From the NCBI GenBank assembly GCA_001298545.1, contig LJCX01000001.1, forward strand, positions 310,001 through 374,000: a stretch of 64,000 bases of DNA, read 5' to 3'. Made by a program: the position numbers and the translations under genes. Below are positions 32,573 to 41,355 of the stretch, piece by piece. Below the pieces are notes generated by a model that ran no database searches, was not told where the DNA came from, and was given only the letters and a program-made list of their open reading frames with translations. How positions within the stretch are numbered: position 1 is the stretch's first letter; every line of letters begins with the position of its first letter. Source of the DNA: Actinobacteria bacterium OV320. GTDB taxonomy: Bacteria > Actinomycetota > Actinomycetes > Streptomycetales > Streptomycetaceae.

Positions 32573-32593
32573 TGCATCGGTTGTTGCGATGCA
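32573..32593. promoter_or_regulatory. Operator 1 of the TetR / monooxygenase pair
   Basis: TGCATCG-GTTGTTG-CGATGCA: perfect 7-bp arms spaced by seven bases, upstream of the monooxygenase -10 and within the likely promoter of the tetR-type gene. Confidence 0.6.
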
Positions 32594-32617
32594 TCGTAAT
32601 GAGCAAATACAGTGTAT
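32584..32617 (+). promoter_or_regulatory. Monooxygenase promoter with operator 2
   Basis: TTGCGA (32584-32589), 18 bases, TACAGT (32608-32613). The perfect palindrome ATACA-G-TGTAT (32607-32617) covers the -10. Start point is expected within a few bases of ATG 32622, and no Shine-Dalgarno is present, so the mRNA may be leaderless. Confidence 0.5.
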
Positions 32618-32621
32618 CGAC

Positions 32622-33740
32622 ATGAGACACCGTATCGCTGTGGTCGGGAGCGGCCCCGCCGGCCTTACCTTCGCCCGCGTCCTGCACCGTCATGGTCACC
32701 CCGTCACCGTCTTTGAACGCGATCCCGCCCGCGACGCCCGCCCCCCGGGCGGCACGCTGGACCTGCACGAAGGGCTGGGCCAGCGCGCGCTGGACAAGGC
32801 GGGGCTGCTGGCGGAGTTCCAGGCGCTGTCTCGTCCCGAGGGGCAGGCCATGCGCATCCTGGACACGGACGGGACCGTCCTGCGTGACTGGCGACCCCGT
32901 CCAGACGACCGGGCCAATCCCGAGATCGACCGCAGGCAACTCCGTGACCTGCTGCTCGGCCCTCTCGACGTCCGGTGGGGGCGGGGCGTGACGGAGGTGG
33001 TGCCGCAGAGCCGGGATGGCGTGCTGGTCCATTTCGCGGACGGGCGACAGGAGACGTTCGACCTCGTGATCGGCGCGGACGGCGCCTGGTCCCGGGTCCG
33101 CCCGGCGGTCTCGTCCGCGGCGCCGCAGTACGCCGGCGTCACCTTTGTCGAGAGCTCCCTGGACGACGTCGACGCCCGCCATCCTGACCTCGCCCGGTTG
33201 ATCGGCGACGGTTCCGTGGCCGTGTACGGCGTGAACCGAGCTCTCGTCGCCCAGCGCAACAGTGGCGGCCACGTCAAGGTGTACGCCCAGTTCCGCGCGC
33301 CGCTGGACTGGGACACGCACCTGGATCGGGCCGACGTCGAGGCCGTGCGATCGAGTCTGCTGGCCCTGTTCGACGGCTGGGCCGCTCCCGTCCTTGACCT
33401 CCTCCGCCACGGCTCCGCTTTCGTCCACCGCCCCCTCTACGTCCTGCCCGTATCCCACACCTGGACCCATGTCCTCGGGGTGACGCTCCTGGGCGATGCC
33501 GCCCATCTGATGCCCCCCTTGGGGGCGGGCGCGAACCTCGCGATGCTGGAAGGCGCCGAACTCGCCGAGTCCATCGCCACCGCCCCCGGAGATCTGGACG
33601 AGGTCGTCCGCGCCTTCGAGGAACAGATGTGGGCACGGGCCGGCAGGTGGGCGAAGATCACGACGGCCGGCCTGGAACGCCTCGTGAGCCCGGACCCCGC
33701 CGAAGCCCTCGCCCTCTTCGACCAAGTCCAGCCGTCCTGA
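32622..33740 (+). CDS. TetX-like FAD-dependent monooxygenase
   Basis: 372 residues. FAD site VVGSGPAGLTFARVL near the N-terminus, GGTLDLHEGLGQRALDKAGLL, NPEIDRRQLRDLLL, the DG motif VIGADGAWSRVR and the second FAD motif LGDAAHLMPPLGAGANLAM. This set follows the order and wording of TetX, the tetracycline-hydroxylating destructase (GGTLDLH, NPEI, GDAAHLMPP), more closely than that of general PHBH-type enzymes. The true substrate may be another polycyclic aromatic. It is divergent from a TetR-type repressor, the layout of an inducible detoxification pair, and next to a transposon remnant. No resistance phenotype can be claimed from sequence. Confidence 0.88.
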   Translation: MRHRIAVVGSGPAGLTFARVLHRHGHPVTVFERDPARDARPPGGTLDLHEGLGQRALDKAGLLAEFQALSRPEGQAMRILDTDGTVLRDWRPRPDDRANPEIDRRQLRDLLLGPLDVRWGRGVTEVVPQSRDGVLVHFADGRQETFDLVIGADGAWSRVRPAVSSAAPQYAGVTFVESSLDDVDARHPDLARLIGDGSVAVYGVNRALVAQRNSGGHVKVYAQFRAPLDWDTHLDRADVEAVRSSLLALFDGWAAPVLDLLRHGSAFVHRPLYVLPVSHTWTHVLGVTLLGDAAHLMPPLGAGANLAMLEGAELAESIATAPGDLDEVVRAFEEQMWARAGRWAKITTAGLERLVSPDPAEALALFDQVQPS

Positions 33741-33794
33741 CTGCCAAGCGCGAGAGCACCGGTATGAACAACTCGCGTTCTTGAGGGCCCCTCC

Positions 33795-34622
33795 TCAGTC
33801 GACGGCTACCGCCGCCTGCCATGCGCCCGGGCGCAGCCCTGTCGCCTTGCGGAAGAACGCCGAGAAGTTGGATGCGTCGGGGAAGCCGAGCGTGGCGGCG
33901 CAGCGGGCCGCGGTGAGGCGGTCATGCGCGAGGAGTCGTTCGGCTTCCAGGATGATCCGGTCGACGATGTACGCCTTCGCGGTTCGGCCTGTGGCCCGCT
34001 GCACCGCTCGTGAGAGGGTGCGGGGCGCATATCCCAGAGCACGGGCGTAGTAGCCGGCGTCGTGGTGGTGACGGAAGTGCGCTTCGACGCTCGAGCGGAA
34101 CGACCGGAACACCGGATGTGTGAAGGGTGCTTCGGCGTGCGATGGGCGTAGCCGGGCGATGAGCGCGGAAAGCAGGATCTCGGGCACCTCCGTCGGGAGC
34201 TCTCCGGGTGGGGCGGATGCCTCGAGGAGGAGATGGTTGCGCGCCGTGTCGACGAACAGCCAGTCGGCGTCGGGAATGCTCCAGTGCGCGGCCGGGTCCG
34301 GGGATGCGACGACCTCCCGGGTGGCGTGGGTGACCGGCGCTGTCGGCACGAACAGCACGAGGTGCCCTGCCACATCGGCGATGTCGTCCCACCGGTGCAC
34401 CGCGCCGGGAGGAACCCACACCGCGGACCGCTCCTTGAGCGGGTGGTGGAGGAAATCCACCGTGACCGAGCCATGTCCGGCGTCGACGACGGCGAGGACA
34501 TGGAAGTCGGCGCGCTGCGTGCCGCCGTCGTTCAGCTCGCGAAGACGGCTGAACGTCATCGTCTCGACCGCGGCGGCGCGGCGCCCTTCGGGTTGGTAGG
34601 TCATCTGCCGGATCACGCTCAT
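33795..34622 (-). CDS. AraC family transcriptional regulator
   Basis: 275 residues. An N-terminal cupin-like sensing domain (WVPPGAVHRWDDI) is followed by a C-terminal double HTH: ALGYAPRTLSRAVQRATGRTAKAYIVDRIILEAERLL and CAATLGFPDASNFSAFFRKATGLRPGAW, the canonical AraC signature. ATG 34622 is chosen; ATG 34640 in the same frame is possible and neither has a strong ribosome site. It is divergent from an alpha/beta hydrolase gene and probably activates it. Confidence 0.9.
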   Translation of the reverse strand: MSVIRQMTYQPEGRRAAAVETMTFSRLRELNDGGTQRADFHVLAVVDAGHGSVTVDFLHHPLKERSAVWVPPGAVHRWDDIADVAGHLVLFVPTAPVTHATREVVASPDPAAHWSIPDADWLFVDTARNHLLLEASAPPGELPTEVPEILLSALIARLRPSHAEAPFTHPVFRSFRSSVEAHFRHHHDAGYYARALGYAPRTLSRAVQRATGRTAKAYIVDRIILEAERLLAHDRLTAARCAATLGFPDASNFSAFFRKATGLRPGAWQAAVAVD

Positions 34623-34733
34623 GTGTCCAGTTTTCACCATCGGGCGACCAGTCACGCCGATGCCCCGTCCGGGTGCGGAAGTTTCAATGAATACACGGGG
34701 CAATCGCTCAGAACACCGATCGGAAGAGCCATC

Positions 34734-35510
34734 ATGAACACGACGCAGCAGACGCTTCTGCCCGTTTACGACCACCGGCCGGGTACCGGGCCGACCCTGG
34801 TGTTCCTGCACTACTGGGGTGGTTCCGCCCGCACGTGGGACCTGGTCGTCGACCGCCTGGCGGGCCGTGACGTGCTCGCGCTCGACTTCCGCGGGTGGAG
34901 CCGGTCGAGCGCTCTGCCCGGCCCCTATACGCTCGGTCAGCTCGCCGACGACACGCTCGCCGTGCTCTCCGATGCGGGGGCCACCGACTACGTCCTGGTG
35001 GGGCATTCGATGGGGGGCAAGGTCGCCCAGCTGGTCGCGGCCACCCGGCCCGCCGGCCTGCGCGGCATCGTCCTCGTCGGCTCCGGCCCGGCGAAGCCCG
35101 CCGCACAGATCACCCCCGAGTACCAGGAAGCCCTTTCCCACGCTTACGACTCCACCGAGTCCGTAGCCGGGGCACGGGATCACATCCTCACCGCGACCGA
35201 GCTGCCCGCTCCGGTCAAGGCGCGGATCGTGACCGATTCGCGGACCGTGACCGAAGCCGCCCGCACCGAGTGGCCGTTGCGCGGCATCGCGCAGGACATC
35301 ACCGAGCAGACGCGCATGGTCAGCGTTCCCGCTCTCGTCGTGGCCGGAGAGAACGATCAGGTCGAGCCCGTCGACGTGCTCCGCGACAATCTGGTGCCCT
35401 ACCTCTCCGAAGCCGACTTCGTGGTGGTTCCGCACAGCGGCCACCTGATCCCGCTGGAAGCCCCGGCCGTCCTAGTCGACGTCATCACGGCCTTCGCGCC
35501 GGCAGCCTGA
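34734..35510 (+). CDS. Alpha/beta hydrolase
   Basis: 258 residues with nucleophile Ser92 in LVGHSMGGK, an acidic residue in VVAGENDQVEP and His in VVPHSGHLIPLE, and the oxyanion-type HYWGGSARTW near residue 26. It belongs to the broad non-haem haloperoxidase / esterase-like group; reaction unknown. GGAAG eight bases before 34734 supports the start. The divergent AraC regulator probably controls it. Two strong hairpins follow the gene. Confidence 0.85.
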   Translation: MNTTQQTLLPVYDHRPGTGPTLVFLHYWGGSARTWDLVVDRLAGRDVLALDFRGWSRSSALPGPYTLGQLADDTLAVLSDAGATDYVLVGHSMGGKVAQLVAATRPAGLRGIVLVGSGPAKPAAQITPEYQEALSHAYDSTESVAGARDHILTATELPAPVKARIVTDSRTVTEAARTEWPLRGIAQDITEQTRMVSVPALVVAGENDQVEPVDVLRDNLVPYLSEADFVVVPHSGHLIPLEAPAVLVDVITAFAPAA

Positions 35511-35622
35511 CCGTCCCCGTCGGCCCGACGACGGGCTGTGCCCCTGATCACCCGCCTGACAGCACGAGGCCAAGGCCGGCCTCCCGCGTTGCTACGCCAC
35601 CGACAACACCAGTCGCCCGGCA

Positions 35623-35646
35623 CGGTGGTGTGGGCCTGCACCACCG
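35623..35646. terminator. Hairpin downstream of the hydrolase
   Basis: CGGTGGTG/CACCACCG, 8-bp stem and 8-base loop, directly followed by a second, stronger hairpin. Confidence 0.55.
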
Positions 35647-35682
35647 GGGCCCGCATCCACCACGTCGGAGGATGCGGGCCCC
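35646..35682. terminator. Strong bidirectional terminator
   Basis: Perfect 13-bp stem GGGGCCCGCATCC/GGATGCGGGCCCC with an 11-base loop, between the convergent hydrolase and aminopeptidase genes. Confidence 0.8.
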
Positions 35683-35723
35683 GCCGGTTCCGGCGCCGTG
35701 GGCGGCGGTCGTCGGCAAGCGAC

Positions 35724-37349
35724 CTACGGTGCGATCTCGAACTGCGGTGGCTGGAGTCCCGCGAGGCAACTGGTGTCCGGCGCGGCAGGACGGGCGAAGA
35801 ACGACGTCGTGATCGTCTGCGCGCACCGCGAGTCGGCGAACACCACATGGGCGACGTAGGGGACCGTGACGGCGGTGGAGCGACTCAGCGTACGGGCGAC
35901 GTACGCCCCGTTGCTCGGCGCCGTCTGGGCGTCGAACCCGCCGGACAGGGCGAGGGTCGGGATGTCGCTGCGGGTCACGTCCCGGACCGACGGGGGCGCC
36001 GGGGGGACGTCCCAGGCACGGCAGTCGTCGTGCAGCCAGGCGAGCTGCGGGGCGTTGGCCAGCATCGACCGGGGGAACGTCGGGAACGCGCGGCGTCCGC
36101 CCCGGATGATGTCGGCCCGGCTCTCGTACGGGGTCCACTGGCTGCAGAAGACGCCGTAGACCAGCCCGTGGGCGACCCTTCCGATGGCCTGCGGGCTGTA
36201 CTTGCCGCCGGCGAGCTGCTCGGCGATCCGCTGCGGGTTGCCGTGGGCCAGTTCGTCGATGGAGCGCGGCACGCCGGCGGCCACATGGGTGGCCGAGGTC
36301 AGCCAGGTGACCAGGTTGCTCCCGTCCAGCACGACCTTCACCGGCTCCGGGTGGACCGGGACCGTGACGGTGGTGGTGAGCGGCTTGGCCTCCAGCTCAC
36401 TGACGAGGCGCAGGAAGGTGGCCTTCAGGTGCGGGTAGCGGGTGTTGCAGGCGGGCTGCTTCTCGCAGGCCTTGAACAGGCCGTCGAAACCCTCTCGTGC
36501 GGCCTTCCAGGTCACGGCCCCGCCGGCGATGGACGGCGGCAGGACGCCGTCGATGCCGACCGAGCGGATGCCCTTGGGGTGCAGGCGCATGTAGTTGAGC
36601 GCCAGGTGGGTGCCGTAGGAGATCCCGAAGACGTTCCACTTCTTGACCCCCAGCGTCTTGCGCAGGGCGTCGTAGTCGGCCGAGCTCTCGATGTCGTTGT
36701 ACGTGCTGCGGTCGGCGCCCTGGGCGTCCACGCGGTCGCGGCAGGCCCGGGTCGCCTCCACGTGCAGGCGCCCGGTGGACGGCGCGTTGGAGACGAGGCC
36801 GAGGGCGCGTGCGTTGAACCGGTCGATGTTCGGGCAGGTGAGCTCCGGGTCGGCCGAATAGGTGCCACGCTGGGACATGAAGATCACGTCGCGGTCGCGG
36901 TTCAGGTGGCCGGCGAGCGCCATCGGGATCTCGGAGACCGCGTCGTCGCCGGGGCCGCCGGCGAGCCACACGATCGGGTCGGGCGCCGGGCGGCTGCGCT
37001 CCGCGGGCATGATCGCGACAGCGAGGGTGATCGTGCGTCCGTCGTGGCCCCCGTACCCCTGGGGTTCCTTGGGCCCCTTGGCCTGGGAACGCTTCTCGGG
37101 CACGGTGAGGGTGCCGCAACGGGCGCGCGCGAGATCGGGGATCGGGTCCGCCGTTCTGGGACAGGGGCCCGGTTCGAAGTGGGCGTCGCCCACCGTACGG
37201 GCGACCGTGCCGATCGGGCCGGCGGTGCCGGACCCGGCGTGTGCGGGCAGCGCGGCGAGGCCGACGACGAGGGCGCCGGCCGCGGCTCCGGCCAGCGTTG
37301 CCGGGAGCCGTCGAGCGGGGCGCCGGCTGGGGGTCGTAGCTGGGGACAT
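35724..37349 (-). CDS. Secreted tripeptidyl aminopeptidase-like hydrolase (SlpD/SlpE type), copy 1
   Basis: 541 residues. Signal peptide with Arg pairs at 9-14 and a hydrophobic core to about 35, ending LPAHAGS. The alpha/beta-hydrolase domain has nucleophile Ser244 in VFGISYGTHLAL, a C-terminal TAP-type domain with LSGGFDAQTAP (Asp) and VPYVAHVVFAD (His), and six or more Cys. It probably removes N-terminal di- or tripeptides from extracellular peptides, as known for the mycelium-associated Slp proteinases. GGAG eight bases before 37349 fixes the start; the open frame continues upstream through the paralogue but that is a shadow. It lies 14 bases downstream of copy 2. Confidence 0.88.
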   Translation of the reverse strand: MSPATTPSRRPARRLPATLAGAAAGALVVGLAALPAHAGSGTAGPIGTVARTVGDAHFEPGPCPRTADPIPDLARARCGTLTVPEKRSQAKGPKEPQGYGGHDGRTITLAVAIMPAERSRPAPDPIVWLAGGPGDDAVSEIPMALAGHLNRDRDVIFMSQRGTYSADPELTCPNIDRFNARALGLVSNAPSTGRLHVEATRACRDRVDAQGADRSTYNDIESSADYDALRKTLGVKKWNVFGISYGTHLALNYMRLHPKGIRSVGIDGVLPPSIAGGAVTWKAAREGFDGLFKACEKQPACNTRYPHLKATFLRLVSELEAKPLTTTVTVPVHPEPVKVVLDGSNLVTWLTSATHVAAGVPRSIDELAHGNPQRIAEQLAGGKYSPQAIGRVAHGLVYGVFCSQWTPYESRADIIRGGRRAFPTFPRSMLANAPQLAWLHDDCRAWDVPPAPPSVRDVTRSDIPTLALSGGFDAQTAPSNGAYVARTLSRSTAVTVPYVAHVVFADSRCAQTITTSFFARPAAPDTSCLAGLQPPQFEIAP

Positions 37350-37363
37350 CGGGTGTACTCCGG

Positions 37364-38995
37364 TCAGGGGACGATGGTGAACGGTTTGGGTCGGACTCCC
37401 GGCACGCAGCCGGTGTCGGGCGCGGTCGGCCGCGCCAGGAAGGAGAGCAGGACCGACGCGGCGCAGGGGTTCTGCGGCACCACCCAGTGGGTGATTCCGG
37501 GAATCACGACCGCGGTCGAGCGGGGCAGCGTTCGGCCGGTGAACGGCCCCCAGCTCGCCCCGGTCTTGGCGTCGAAGGTTCCGGTGATGATGAGCGCGGG
37601 CACCTTGCTGCGGGTGGCCACCCGCTGGACCGCGGTGCGGTCCGGGACGTTCCAGACGCGGCACAGGTCGTGCTCGAAGGGCAGCTGCGGCGCGTGGGCC
37701 AGCACCGAGTCCGGCCATCCGGGGAAGGCCCGGCGACCCGCCTCGAGCACGTCGCGCTTCGAGAAGCCCGGGACCCACTCGGCGCAGGCCACCGAGTGCG
37801 TCAGCCCGTGGGCGAACTCGCCGATGGCGGGCGTCGCGCCGGCGGCCTGGGCCCGCGCGAGGCGCTCCGGATGGCCGGCGGCGAGTTCGTAGAGCGCCGC
37901 GGGGACGTCGGCGGACGGTACCAGTTGGCCGTTGGTGACCAGCAGGTTCACCAGCGTGCCCCCGTCGAGGACGACCTTCACCGGGGTTCCGCCACCGGGC
38001 GGCGGTACGGTCAGCGTCAGGGGGTTCGCCTCCAGCCGCCGGACCTGCTGCGTGAGCGTGCGGGAGAGGTGCGGGTAGCGGGACTTGCAGGCGGGCTGGG
38101 CCGCACACGCCGCGAAGATCGCGTTGATTCCCTCCTGGGCGCTGTCCCAGGCCCACGGCAGGCTCACGATCTGTGGCGGCACGACCGAGTCGATCGCCAG
38201 CGAGCGGATGCCCTGGGGGTGTCGGCGCAGGTAGGTGAGGCCCAGGTCGGTGCCGTAGGAGTAGCCGTAGACGTTCCACTTCTTGATGCCCAGGGCCTTG
38301 CGGAGGGCGGCGAAGTCCGCGGCGTTCTCGGTGGTGTTGTAGGCCGTGAGGTCGTTCCCCTCGGCAGTCAGACGGTCCCGGCACGCCTTCGCCGCGCGTA
38401 CCAGCCCTCGCCCGGTGGACGGCGCGTCGTAGGGCAGGCCGACGGCGGTCGCGTTGAACCGGTCCATCTCCGGACAGGCGAGGTTCGGCTGTGAGTGGAG
38501 GGCGCCGCGCTGGGCCACGACGATCAGGTCGCGGTCGCGGTTCACGCCGGAGTCGATCAGGAAGGGGATGGCCCCGAACGCGTCTCCGCCGGGACCGCCT
38601 TCCATGAACACCACGGGGTCCGCGGCCCGCGTCTTCGACGCTGCCGGGATGATGGCGACGGCCAGCCGGATGGTCCGCCTCGTGGGGCGCTCGCGGTTCT
38701 CGGGGACCTCCAGGAAGCCGCACCGCCCGGGAACCGGGTCGGGCGTCTGCGGGCAGGGGCCCGGCACGAACCGCGCCGGATGCCGCGGCGGCGGCCCGTC
38801 GGCAGGCGTCGACCGGGCGCTGCTCGGCGTGGTCCCGACCGCACCGAGGACACCCAGACACGCGGCGAGGAGCGCCGCGTGCGTACGCGCCCTCCGGCCG
38901 AGTCGTGGACGGGTGTGTCGAGCCCGGCTCCGTACGGGTGTCCCGGTCCCGGAAAGAGAGGGCAGGGTCCCGGGACCGATGTCGTGTTCCGCCAT
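37364..38995 (-). CDS. Secreted tripeptidyl aminopeptidase-like hydrolase (SlpD/SlpE type), copy 2
   Basis: 543 residues, collinear with copy 1 throughout: PGPCPQTPDPVP, the glycine loop EGGPGGDAFG, Ser in VYGYSYGTDLG, ITGTFDAKTGAS (Asp) and IPGITHWVVPQNPCA (His). The N-terminus is Arg-rich before a hydrophobic core (about 40-60) that includes AACLGVLGA. An imperfect lipobox reading LAACLG is possible, but a normal secretory cleavage is also plausible. Start at ATG 38995. Copies 1 and 2 form a two-gene operon arisen by tandem duplication and since diverged, probably in peptide specificity. Confidence 0.87.
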   Translation of the reverse strand: MAEHDIGPGTLPSLSGTGTPVRSRARHTRPRLGRRARTHAALLAACLGVLGAVGTTPSSARSTPADGPPPRHPARFVPGPCPQTPDPVPGRCGFLEVPENRERPTRRTIRLAVAIIPAASKTRAADPVVFMEGGPGGDAFGAIPFLIDSGVNRDRDLIVVAQRGALHSQPNLACPEMDRFNATAVGLPYDAPSTGRGLVRAAKACRDRLTAEGNDLTAYNTTENAADFAALRKALGIKKWNVYGYSYGTDLGLTYLRRHPQGIRSLAIDSVVPPQIVSLPWAWDSAQEGINAIFAACAAQPACKSRYPHLSRTLTQQVRRLEANPLTLTVPPPGGGTPVKVVLDGGTLVNLLVTNGQLVPSADVPAALYELAAGHPERLARAQAAGATPAIGEFAHGLTHSVACAEWVPGFSKRDVLEAGRRAFPGWPDSVLAHAPQLPFEHDLCRVWNVPDRTAVQRVATRSKVPALIITGTFDAKTGASWGPFTGRTLPRSTAVVIPGITHWVVPQNPCAASVLLSFLARPTAPDTGCVPGVRPKPFTIVP

Positions 38996-39614
38996 GTGAT
39001 CTCGTCTCTCTGACGTCCCTGGCCACTCCGGTCGGGGGACGGTTGGCACGGCTGCGCCCCGCGGCACGGCCGGGCAGGGCGCTACGCCAGCCTGCGATCG
39101 GGCCGGGGCTCGCACCACTCGTCGCCTCCACTTGGCGCAGCCCCGCCCAGGACCGGGGCTGTCCCCGGGGCATCCGGCCGCCCGAGGCACCCGGTCGCCC
39201 GGTCGGCGGGGCGGGGAGCCACCCCTGCTCCGGCGGTGGTCGCTCGGCCGTATGCCCGAGGCAGGCGGCGCGCGCTTCGTTGCCGCCACGTCGTCCGCAT
39301 GCACGTACTCGGACCACCCCGTAGCGTGGATCACGTGCGGTCCGCCACTGTTTCTGATCCTCCTGGCAACTCGGCCGCCCGGTGTCGGCCGGCGCCGCAT
39401 CACGGCACACCCGCAGCGGACTTGATGGCCTCAACCCTCCGAAGTTCGAGACGGCACTGAGCCGATCTCGTTCCAGGTGGCGAAAGCGGGTGGTGTCCGT
39501 GAGTCGGATGGCTTCGTCGTGTGTCGCTGAGGATGCGTTGGCTGTGGTCGTACTGGCTCATGTCGTCGAGAGGTTGACCGGCAAGCCGTTCCAACTGCCG
39601 GGCGTCCGGACCAA
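38996..39614. other. Gene-poor interval
   Basis: About 620 bases between the aminopeptidase pair and the DUF4436 gene. It must hold the aminopeptidase promoter. The only notable reading is a short plus-strand frame ending at 39618, whose last part (from GTG 39493, reading DALAVVVLAHVVERLTG then KPFQLPGV) might be a small gene with its stop overlapping the next start; I cannot assign it. Confidence 0.5.
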
Positions 39615-39617
39615 GTG

Positions 39618-40514
39618 ATGCGTCAGGGCCGTCCGGCACCTGCCGACCCGCGTCGCCCACGACGTTCCGGAGGGTCCCTCCTGCCCGTGCTCATCCCCAT
39701 CGCGTTCCTGATCGTGGTGGCGGTGGCCGTCGGCTCGTGGCTGCAGGTCACCGAGCGGCGCGCGGTCGACACGGTGCACACCGTCGGTTCCTCGGCCGCC
39801 GACCGGGTGGACGTGGAGGCCGTCGTCCAGAATGTCGACGCCGCGGGCAGAGAGCTGGTGCTGCGGGTCTGGGTGACCCCGCGCGGGACTCTCGGCGAGG
39901 CGAACGGGGCGGCCCCGGTGGCCGATCTCAGCCTCCAGACCTCGGGGGCGACCCTCAGCGACCTGGAGTTCGCGGCGCACGAGCGGCTCGCGACGCGAGA
40001 CGTGCAGGTCGCGCTCGCCGGCGGATCGATCAGTGACTACCCGTTCGACACCTACGAGACCGACATCGCGTTCCGGGCAGAGCTGGGCGGCAAGCAGGTG
40101 CCGGTGCGGATGCTGTTCTCCAACAACGACACGCTCTTCTCGATCTCCGTGCAACCTGTGCCCTCCGGGCAGGAGGCCGTCGTGGCGCTGGAGCTGGCGC
40201 GATCCGGCAGCCTGCTCGCCTTCGCGGTCTTCATGATGGTGGTGATGTGGGCGCTGGCGGTGTCCGTACTCGTCGGGGCCTGGTACCTGACGACCCGCAG
40301 TGAGGACCTCGTCTGGCCCGGCCTCGCGTGGATGGCCGCCACCCTGTTCGCCCTGGCCGCGTTCCGCAACACCGCCCCCGGCACACCCCCGATCGGCTGC
40401 GTGCTGGACTGGTTCGCCTTCCTGTGGGCCGAGACCGTCATTGCCCTCTGCCTGATCACCGTGGTCATCACCGGCGTCAACAAGGCGATACACCAGGACA
40501 CGCCGCGCACGTAG
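39618..40514 (+). CDS. DUF4436 family membrane protein
   Basis: 298 residues. One N-terminal membrane segment (about 22-42), an extracytoplasmic beta domain (ELVLRVWVTPRGTLGE, LAGGSISDYPFDTYETDI) and three C-terminal segments (about 195-285) match DUF4436, a family of unknown function common in actinomycetes. A GTG immediately precedes the ATG and either could be used. The outer domain with the conserved YPFDxYxT resembles ligand- or protein-binding domains of channel-like proteins, but no role is known. Confidence 0.78.
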   Translation: MRQGRPAPADPRRPRRSGGSLLPVLIPIAFLIVVAVAVGSWLQVTERRAVDTVHTVGSSAADRVDVEAVVQNVDAAGRELVLRVWVTPRGTLGEANGAAPVADLSLQTSGATLSDLEFAAHERLATRDVQVALAGGSISDYPFDTYETDIAFRAELGGKQVPVRMLFSNNDTLFSISVQPVPSGQEAVVALELARSGSLLAFAVFMMVVMWALAVSVLVGAWYLTTRSEDLVWPGLAWMAATLFALAAFRNTAPGTPPIGCVLDWFAFLWAETVIALCLITVVITGVNKAIHQDTPRT

Positions 40515-40736
40515 TGGCTCCGCCGCGCCGAGTCGGCCGGCGAGTGCCAGGTCGACGAGCGTCCGCGACGGCCCGTCCGAGCACAGCGGCGCCTCGCACG
40601 ACTCGAACAGCACGTCACCCGTGCGGTCGGACCGGTGGGCAGCCGGTCGGCAATCGCGATGCGTTCACGGTGTGGTGACATGGGGTCCGCGGTATCGGGC
40701 ACACGCGATGGAATGCAGGGAAACCAGACGTATGCC

Positions 40737-41207
40737 ATGAGCGACGCGCACGGCCGACCTGGAACACGGGACGGTGCCTCACCACGGCGGGCCGAGGGAA
40801 GGCACCGGCGCATCGGACGGCGAGGGGGCCGGTGGCACCGCAGGATGCTGGCCTATCGCGCCGTCGAGCTGCTGCCCTCGTCCTCCCCGGAGGGCGGCGC
40901 GGACGAGGAGTGTCTGCTCCTGGTGTACATCCGCAAGGTGGTCGGACGGGTCACCTATCGAGCGTGCGACGAGTGCGCCGAGGGCGTGATCACCGGTGTC
41001 GTCCTGGACGAACCGTTCCGCGACTGCGGGCTGGGCACCAGGGCACTGTCGCATCTGCGCTCGCGGCACCCCGACGTCACCTGGCGCACCACACTCGACA
41101 CACGCCTGACGCGCGATCTGTTGCGCCGGATGCGCATCCCCAGGGCGGCCGTGGCCGGGAACTGCTCCCACGGCCGGCCCGGCGTCGTCGCCCCCGCCGG
41201 TATCTGA
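40737..41207 (+). CDS. GNAT-like protein, degenerate or divergent
   Basis: About 156 residues from ATG 40737; the start is uncertain (ATG 40713 and 40845 are in frame and none has a good ribosome site). The C-terminal half, VVGRVTYRACDECAEGVITGVVLDEPFRDCGLGTRAL then DVTWRTTLDTRLTRDLL, follows the acetyl-CoA-binding loop and last strands of Streptomyces GNAT-like proteins as I recall them, but the acetyl-CoA motif QxxGxG/A is reduced to DCGLGTR. The Arg-rich N-terminus is not typical. Function unknown; possibly non-catalytic. Confidence 0.5.
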   Translation: MSDAHGRPGTRDGASPRRAEGRHRRIGRRGGRWHRRMLAYRAVELLPSSSPEGGADEECLLLVYIRKVVGRVTYRACDECAEGVITGVVLDEPFRDCGLGTRALSHLRSRHPDVTWRTTLDTRLTRDLLRRMRIPRAAVAGNCSHGRPGVVAPAGI

Positions 41208-41355
41208 GCCGTCGCGGTCAGGCCCGTCTCACCGAGGGCTCGTACATGCGTTTGACCGCGGAATGTGCGGCAACTTGCACAGGTAGTCCGCACCGCACCG
41301 AGGAACAGCGCCGACGAGACCACGCAGACACATCAGGGCAAGGGGGTTTGCCGTC

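Noticed and set aside
35724..39434. Minus-strand open frame of 1236 codons suggesting a fused double peptidase
   Set aside because: The upstream half is out of frame with the paralogous peptidase, which has its own frame, start (38995) and stop (37364). The real gene starts at 37349 with a signal peptide and ribosome site.
39493..39618. Small plus-strand ORF ending in the DUF4436 start
   Set aside because: A GTG start and a stop overlap are suggestive, but there is no ribosome site or recognised family, and the opposite strand is equally open.
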